A DNA stretch of 64,000 nt from Hyphomonas sp. Lineage in GTDB: Bacteria; Pseudomonadota; Alphaproteobacteria; Caulobacterales; Hyphomonadaceae. Below the pieces are notes generated by a model, which had not been told where the DNA came from, did not search any database, and saw only the letters and a program-made list of their open reading frames with translations. Shown one piece after another: positions 59,107-64,000 of this stretch (position 1 is the first letter of the stretch; each line of letters opens with the position of its first letter). The stretch lies in the NCBI RefSeq assembly GCF_013823385.1, contig NZ_PNMA01000003.1:62001-126000 (forward strand). Direction: 5' to 3'. The translations under genes and the position numbers were made by a program.

Positions 59107-60740
59107 AGCTCTGGTCAGCGCTTGGAGCGCCGGGGCGGCTTCAGTTCGGGCTGGCGATGGGGCTGGCCGCCATCGCCGCGATCGCGGGCGTGGTGCTGAT
59201 GGGGCTGTCGGGCTGGTTCCTGGTGGCGGGCGCGCTGGCGGGGGCGGCGGGGGCCGGGCACAGCTTCAACCACCTGTTCCCGAGCGCGGGTGTGCGCGGG
59301 GCCGCGTTTACGCGCGTGCTGGGACGGTATGGCGAGCAGCTGGCCGGGCATGACGCGATCCTCAGCCTGTCGGCGCAGCTGCGCTCACGTATCTTCGAGG
59401 CCGGGGCGCGCAGCCGCAGGGGGCTCTCACCGATGGCGTCGGCAGACCTGACGGCACTGGTGGAGGACATGGACGCCGCCGAGGGCGCGTTCCTGAAAGT
59501 GGTGCTGCCGGGCATCGGGGTGATCTCCGGCTTTTTGATCGCGCTGGGCCTGGCGCTGGCGAGCGATGTGGTGCTGTTTGCCCTGGCGGTGCTGGCCGCC
59601 GCGCTGGCGGCCGGGGCGCTGCCTTTCCTGGCGGTACAGGCGGCGCAGCGGCGCGCCGCCGTGCTGAGCCTTCAGGCGGACGCCGCGCGCGCGGATGTTG
59701 CGCGCCTGATCGAGAACGCCACCGAGCTGGACGTGTATGGCGCGCTGAGCCGGTATGCGGGCGAGGCGGAAGCGACCCTGAGGCGCTGGCAGGTAGAGAG
59801 TGAAGCGCTGGAGCGGCCGTTCCGGGGGCTTTCGGCCCTTCTGAGCGCGGTGGGCGTGGGGATGGGCGTGCTGGCCTTGTGGCGGGCAGCGGTGACGCAG
59901 GGCGACCTGCCGCTGGCGGCAGGCGCGGCACTGGCGCTGATGGCGGCGTTCGAGGCAGCATCCGCCATGCTGAAGGTGATGGAGGCGGCGCCGAAGGCGA
60001 AGGCCGCGTCCGGCCGGCTGGCGGCGCGTCTCGACGGCGGGGCCGCCGCGTGGGACGCGGCGCCCGAGACGGCGCAGGCGATTGACAGCGTGTTCCCGCT
60101 GGAAGTGCGTGGACTGACGGTATCGGCGGCGCCCGGCGCGCCGCAGACGCCGGTGGTGAGCTTCCGGATCGAGGCAGGCAGCGTGACCCAGCTGACTGGA
60201 GCATCGGGCGTAGGCAAGTCCACGCTGGCCGAGGCGCTGATGCGCCTGCATCCGGTGGCGCCGGGCATGGTGCGCTATGGCGGGGCGGAGGCGAGCGGTA
60301 CACGGATCGCATCGGTGCTGGAAAAGATTGCCATGAGCCCGCAGATGCCGGCCTTCCTGCCGGGCACGGTGGCTGACCAGTTGCGGCTGGCAAAACCGGA
60401 GGCGAGCGAAGAAGAGATGCGCGCGGCGCTCGCGGGGGCGCTGGCCGGCGAGTTTGTGTTTGCGCGGGCCGAGGGGCTCGAGAGCCTGATCGGCGAGGGC
60501 GGGGCAGGATTTTCGGGCGGCGAGTTGCGGCGGCTGGGGCTGGCGCGGGCGCTGCTGGCGGAGCCGGAACTTCTCATCCTGGACGAGCCCTTTGCGGGGC
60601 TGGACAAGGCGCTGGCAGACCGGCTGGCGGCGCGCCTGTCAGACTGGCTGGCAGGCGGGCAACGGGCGATCCTCATTCTGCAGCACAAGGCCGATGGCCG
60701 CAGCTGGCCTCAGAAGACGGCCTTTTCGGTGGTGCTGTAG
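59100..60740 (+). CDS. cydC: CydC-like ABC exporter subunit
   Basis: 546-residue ABC half-transporter. Six membrane helices, then an ATPase with Walker A GASGVGKSTL near 366, signature FSGGELRRLGLARAL near 474-488 and Walker B LLILDEPFAGLDK. The start overlaps the cydD stop by 7 nt with GGGAGG upstream. It forms the heterodimeric CydDC exporter with the preceding product. Its 3' end overlaps the convergent ATP-grasp-like gene by 31 bp. Confidence 0.93.
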   Translation: MLKLWSALGAPGRLQFGLAMGLAAIAAIAGVVLMGLSGWFLVAGALAGAAGAGHSFNHLFPSAGVRGAAFTRVLGRYGEQLAGHDAILSLSAQLRSRIFEAGARSRRGLSPMASADLTALVEDMDAAEGAFLKVVLPGIGVISGFLIALGLALASDVVLFALAVLAAALAAGALPFLAVQAAQRRAAVLSLQADAARADVARLIENATELDVYGALSRYAGEAEATLRRWQVESEALERPFRGLSALLSAVGVGMGVLALWRAAVTQGDLPLAAGAALALMAAFEAASAMLKVMEAAPKAKAASGRLAARLDGGAAAWDAAPETAQAIDSVFPLEVRGLTVSAAPGAPQTPVVSFRIEAGSVTQLTGASGVGKSTLAEALMRLHPVAPGMVRYGGAEASGTRIASVLEKIAMSPQMPAFLPGTVADQLRLAKPEASEEEMRAALAGALAGEFVFARAEGLESLIGEGGAGFSGGELRRLGLARALLAEPELLILDEPFAGLDKALADRLAARLSDWLAGGQRAILILQHKADGRSWPQKTAFSVVL

Positions 60741-61630
60741 ATATTGACCATGGCTTCGGCGAGGGCTTCGGCTAGGCGGATATAGGCGGGGGGCACGTAT
60801 CCGGGTTCCTTGCTCAGTGGCAGGACCGGCGAGCGGGCGATGCTGATGATGAAGGGCTTGCCGTCCATCTCGACGAAATCGATGCGGCCATAATCGAGGC
60901 CGAGACGGGCGCGCAGATCCAGGAATTCCTGAGGCGGGGTCCATTCTTCGAGGCTTTGCGGAACGGCGGTGCGGATGATGGCGGCGCCGGAAGTCTGCAG
61001 GCTGAGGAAATGCGTGTCGCCGAGGAAATGATACTGGCGCAGGACATAGCGGCCGGCATTTTCTTCCGGCAGGAATTTCTGGACGATATATCCGGGGGCG
61101 AACTTTTCGGCCGGGACATCATTGATGGACGGATAGATGCGGTAATTGTCGTTGGCGATGGCGGCCGCGCTGCGGCTCTCGGTGCGGGCAAGGCCGGTGA
61201 GGCGGCGCAGGAGGCTGGCGCGCGCGGGGGACGGCTGGCTGGCATAGCCATGGTCTGACTTGACGATGACGGCGCCCTTATAGGCGGCGCCTGCCTGCAA
61301 CAGGCCGCTGGAATAACGATGCTTGCGCAGGTCGCCCGCGCCGGCATTGAAGGTAACCGGGTATTGGGCGGCAAAGCGATTGTATTCTTCCGGCACGACA
61401 GGCCGGCTGAGATTGAGGAAGAGGAGGTCTGCCTCCACGAAGCTGCGCGTGCCGGAAAGCTCGATCACTTCGATCCCGCTGGCGCGCCAGTGTTCGGCCA
61501 GGAGGTCCGTCAGGTGGGTGCAATTGCCGGGCACATGGCCGGAATTGTTGAGGATCGCGATCCGGTCGAGCGTATGGCGCAGCGGGCGGGGCGGGGCCGG
61601 GCGGAGGCGAGGGGCAGTCTGATGGCGCAC
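60710..61630 (-). CDS. ATP-grasp-like protein
   Basis: 306-residue protein. The C-terminal segment LGLDYGRIDFVEMDGKPFII (near 247-266) and RYVLRQYHFLGDTHFL (near 192-207) resemble the ATP-binding part of ATP-grasp enzymes, which join carboxylates to amines or thiols. The N-terminal part (IAILNNSGHVPGNCTHLTDLL, in part) looks like a pre-grasp domain. The GTG at 61630 is supported by GGAAAGGA seven bases upstream. Substrate unknown. It overlaps the convergent cydC by 31 bp. Confidence 0.65.
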   Translation of the reverse strand: MRHQTAPRLRPAPPRPLRHTLDRIAILNNSGHVPGNCTHLTDLLAEHWRASGIEVIELSGTRSFVEADLLFLNLSRPVVPEEYNRFAAQYPVTFNAGAGDLRKHRYSSGLLQAGAAYKGAVIVKSDHGYASQPSPARASLLRRLTGLARTESRSAAAIANDNYRIYPSINDVPAEKFAPGYIVQKFLPEENAGRYVLRQYHFLGDTHFLSLQTSGAAIIRTAVPQSLEEWTPPQEFLDLRARLGLDYGRIDFVEMDGKPFIISIARSPVLPLSKEPGYVPPAYIRLAEALAEAMVNIYSTTEKAVF

Positions 61631-61922
61631 GGCGTGTCCTTTCCAGCAGTCACAGATGCAGAGCCGGTGGGTTCACCGGCAGGGTTCAGGGCGGCGTGTT
61701 GCAAGTTCGGCGCCAGTGAGGGGAGCGCTAGCGAATATTTTCGTGCTGTTGGTGAATATTCCGGGGCCGGGGATTAACGCAAAGCGGGACGGTGGCGGGC
61801 GCCTCTGCGCGGCAATTGACACCGTTCGTGCCAATAGATACCGTTTCCCCGATAACAGCCGCCCTGGCCCTGTGCCGGTATGGGGCGGTGAACAGACGGG
61901 CACGTTGCCGGGGGAGGCTCAA

Positions 61923-63191
61923 ATGTCATTGAAAACGCAGCTGGTCTCCCGTGTGGCGCAATATGTGACCGGGGAGGCGCGCGAGGCAAAGATGCGTGCG
62001 GCCGCCGAGCGCAAACGGCAAAGGGACGGGCGGATGCATCAGGCCGAGTATTTCCATGTGGCGGGCGACCCCTATTCGCATCTGATGCTCCAGGTGCTGC
62101 CGCTGCTGGCCGCGCGCTATGACATTGCCGTGAAGCCGAGGCTGGCGCCGCCGCCGCCCGATTGGGCCGCGCCGGAGCGGGCCAAACTGGAAGACTATTC
62201 GCGCCAGGATGCCGCGCGGCTGGCGGCGAAGGCGGGCCTGCGCTTTGCCGATCCGGGGGCGCAGCCTTCTGCTGAGAGATTGGCGCAGGCCGAAGCGGCT
62301 TTTGCGGGCATTCTGGACGCGCCGGAATTTGCCACGCGGGCGCTGGAGATCAGTGGGGCGCTCTGGTCTGGCGCGCCGCTGCCGGGCGGGGGCGCGGCGG
62401 CAGAGGCGGCGCTGGCCGAGGGCGGGGCACGGCGCGAGGCGCTGGGGCATTATCTGGGCGGGATGCTGCATTACGAAGGCGAATGGTATTGGGGCGTTGA
62501 CCGGCTGCACTATCTGGAGCGGCGCCTGCGGGCGCTGGGCGCGCAGAAGGCCGGGGCGCCGGAGGCTTTCATCTTTGTGCAACCTGATTGTCCGCAGGCG
62601 GAGGCAAAGCCGGGCGGGGCGGCGAAGGAGGTTCACTTCTACCTCTCTTTCCGCAGTCCTTACACCTACATTGCGGCCGAGCGCATCCGGGCGCTGGCGG
62701 CGGCCCATGGGGCGGCGCTGAAGCTGCGCTTCGTGTTGCCGATGGTGATGCGGGGGCTGCCGGTGCCGCGGATGAAGGGGATGTATATCTCCCGCGACGT
62801 GGCCCGCGAGGCGCGCCGGATGGGCATTCCCTTCGGCAAGATTGCCGATCCGGTCGGCACGCCGGTTGAGCGCGGCTATGCCATCCTGCCGATGGCGATG
62901 GAACAGGGCGCGGGGTTTGAATACTGCCAGTCTTTCCTGAAGGGCGTGTGGGCCGAGGGCATTGATGCGGGCAGTGATGCCGGTCTGCGGCAGATCGTGG
63001 AGCGCGCGGGACTGGACTGGAGCAAGGCGCGGACGCTGATTGGCGGAGACCATTGGCGCGCGGAGGCAGAGGCCAACCGCGCGGAGATGATGGGGCTGGG
63101 CATCTGGGGCGTGCCGAGTTTCCGGGTGGGCGATGTGGCCACCTGGGGGCAGGACAGGATGTGGATCATCGAAGATGCGCTTTCGGAATAG
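61923..63191 (+). CDS. Tandem DsbA-fold protein (HCCA isomerase/DsbA family)
   Basis: 422-residue protein with two thioredoxin-like (DsbA/HCCA-isomerase-type) segments. The first begins near VAGDPYSHLMLQVLPLLAARY (about residues 45-65, in part) and the second near FYLSFRSPYTYIAAERIRALA (about 240-260, in part). The second matches 2-hydroxychromene-2-carboxylate isomerase, and ends with GVPSFRVGD near 398. A CxxC disulfide motif is absent, so glutathione-dependent isomerisation or transferase activity is more likely than disulfide exchange. The ATG at 61923 is preceded by GGGGGAGG; longer upstream reading is not supported. Fusion or duplication of the fold is unusual. Confidence 0.78.
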   Translation: MSLKTQLVSRVAQYVTGEAREAKMRAAAERKRQRDGRMHQAEYFHVAGDPYSHLMLQVLPLLAARYDIAVKPRLAPPPPDWAAPERAKLEDYSRQDAARLAAKAGLRFADPGAQPSAERLAQAEAAFAGILDAPEFATRALEISGALWSGAPLPGGGAAAEAALAEGGARREALGHYLGGMLHYEGEWYWGVDRLHYLERRLRALGAQKAGAPEAFIFVQPDCPQAEAKPGGAAKEVHFYLSFRSPYTYIAAERIRALAAAHGAALKLRFVLPMVMRGLPVPRMKGMYISRDVAREARRMGIPFGKIADPVGTPVERGYAILPMAMEQGAGFEYCQSFLKGVWAEGIDAGSDAGLRQIVERAGLDWSKARTLIGGDHWRAEAEANRAEMMGLGIWGVPSFRVGDVATWGQDRMWIIEDALSE

Positions 63192-63219
63192 GCGAATAAA
63201 TCCGTACAGGGAGGAATGA

Positions 63220-63675
63220 ATGCAGGTTGTCAATGAAGTGTTTCCCACAGATCCGGCGGTGGTGCAGGAGCTGATGAAGCCGGGGCCCGATGGGCCGATC
63301 TTCATGGTGAACCTCCTGAAGTTCAAGGAGAAGGCCGAGTATGAGGATGGCCGGGCCACCGATCTTTCCGGGCGCGACGCGTATATGATCTATGGCCGGG
63401 CGGTGACCGACATCCTGCCGAAGTTTGGCGGCAAGGCGATCTTTGCCGCAGACGTGACCTTCCTGTCGCTGGGCAAGGCCGAGGAGCTGTGGGATGAGGT
63501 GGCCATCGCGATGTATCCCAAACGTGCCGATATGGTACGCATGTCGATGTCGGCCGAATGGCAGGCGGCGGCGGTGCACCGCACGGCGGGCCTCAAAGGG
63601 CAATTGAACATTGAAACGGTGCTTCAGGAGAGCATGAAGGCGGCCCTGCTGTCACAAATGGGCATCAAGGCATAG
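63220..63675 (+). CDS. DUF1330-like small protein
   Basis: 151-residue soluble protein. The segment GPIFMVNLLKFKEKAEYED (near 25-43) and the Arg-Asp-Ala-Tyr context that follows (GRDAYMIYGRAV) are like DUF1330 proteins, dimeric ferredoxin-like folds of unknown role. It begins 28 nt after the tandem DsbA-fold gene and may be co-transcribed with it. GGGAGG precedes the start. Confidence 0.7.
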   Translation: MQVVNEVFPTDPAVVQELMKPGPDGPIFMVNLLKFKEKAEYEDGRATDLSGRDAYMIYGRAVTDILPKFGGKAIFAADVTFLSLGKAEELWDEVAIAMYPKRADMVRMSMSAEWQAAAVHRTAGLKGQLNIETVLQESMKAALLSQMGIKA

Positions 63676-63734
63676 GCAGGCACGGACTTAACCGCTATTA
63701 AAGCGCCAGAAAACTGGCCTAGCAAGGAAGCGGA

Positions 63735-64000
63735 ATGGCAGACCTTCTCGAAAATGAGCCCGATCTCATCGACCCGGCAACCGAAAGCGAAGACGGCCGC
63801 AAACGCCGCTCCGAGCGCAGCCGGGAGCAGATCATCGAAGCGATGTTCGAGCTTGTGGCTCAGGGCGAGCTTGACCCCGGCGCCGCGCGGATCGCTGAGG
63901 TGGCAAATGTCAGCCTGCGCACGGTGTTCCGTCACTTCGAGGAGGTTGACGGGCTCTACCAGGAGATGAACCGCCGCGTGAAGGCGGAGGTGATGCCGAT
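63735..64000 (+). CDS. TetR-family regulator, 3' end cut by window edge
   Basis: About 88 N-terminal residues are present. After a short acidic leader, a TetR helix-turn-helix is visible: RSREQIIEAMFELVAQG near 27-43 and IAEVANVSLRTVFRHFEEVDGLYQEM near 51-76 (in part), where SLRTVFRHF is the recognition helix. AAGGAAG lies just before the ATG. The ligand-binding domain is outside the window, so its target is unknown. It may regulate the two upstream genes. Confidence 0.85.
   Translation, partial: MADLLENEPDLIDPATESEDGRKRRSERSREQIIEAMFELVAQGELDPGAARIAEVANVSLRTVFRHFEEVDGLYQEMNRRVKAEVMP

Noticed and set aside
1-64000. CRISPR arrays, insertion sequences, integrases or prophage genes
   Set aside because: No direct repeats with unique spacers of CRISPR size, no transposase or integrase motifs, and no terminal inverted repeats flanking genes were seen.

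Overview
The window looks like chromosomal DNA from a marine, aerobic, GC-rich alphaproteobacterium, most likely Caulobacterales/Hyphomonadaceae-like. This is inferred from a Caulobacter-type bacterial ceramide locus, an alphaproteobacterial LexA box (GAAC-N7-GAAC), TonB-rich nutrient uptake, a full ectoine/hydroxyectoine operon and overall composition. No IS element, prophage or CRISPR array was seen.

Layout. 1-4.1 kb (minus): sphingolipid start genes, serine palmitoyltransferase (cut by the window edge), its dedicated ACP, a CerR-like reductase and an acyl-ACP synthetase. 4.4-5.7 kb: a flippase. 5.86 kb: tRNA-Leu(CAG). 6.3-7.6 kb: SbtA/SbtB bicarbonate transporter and its PII-like partner, with the sbtA start codon inside an inverted repeat. 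7.7-10.7 kb: a 58-residue basic protein, two LysR regulators and a Crp/Fnr regulator. 10.9-20.2 kb: a TonB receptor followed by a catabolic island (AtuA/DUF1446, DUF4387, class II aldolase-fold protein, GPH-type MFS, 2-hydroxyacid dehydrogenase, LeuCD-type hydro-lyase). 20.4 kb: a small protein behind a LexA box. 21-24.4 kb: thioesterase, acetyl-CoA hydrolase/transferase, nitronate monooxygenase-like enzyme. 24.5-26.8 kb: an orphan VirD4-like ATPase plus partner. 26.9-31.5 kb: metal and redox genes (exported superoxide dismutase, PiuC hydroxylase with a divergent lipoprotein sharing a Fur-like box, BigR-like ArsR, Mn2+ exporter with a yybP-ykoY riboswitch, DUF3299 lipoprotein). 31.6-39.8 kb: ectR divergent from ectABCD-ask-MFS-SSS. 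40-44.8 kb: MacAB-OMF efflux. 45-50.7 kb: Fur-type boxes, a flavinylation/iron cluster (PepSY, DUF2271, DUF4198, ApbE) and a siderophore-type TonB receptor. 50.9-53.4 kb: quinone-linked D-lactate dehydrogenase and a convergent FadR-type regulator. 54.4-60.7 kb: cydABX (minus) divergent from cydDC (plus). 61-64 kb: ATP-grasp-like protein, a tandem DsbA-fold protein, a DUF1330-like protein and a TetR regulator cut by the right edge.

Most unusual: three separate DNA arrays (about 23.2, 47.8 and 59.0 kb) in which the pentamer TGTCC (or its complement GGACA) recurs every 10-11 bp, in step with the DNA helix, with variable sequence between. Two lie inside coding genes (apbE and cydD), one between genes. 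The best alternates 11,10,11,10... over nine units. GGACA lies on the minus strand in the first two arrays and on the plus strand in the third. The plus strand also changes, by eye, from C-rich to G-rich near 50 kb, so the arrays may be polar with respect to replication. I know of no described element with this architecture.
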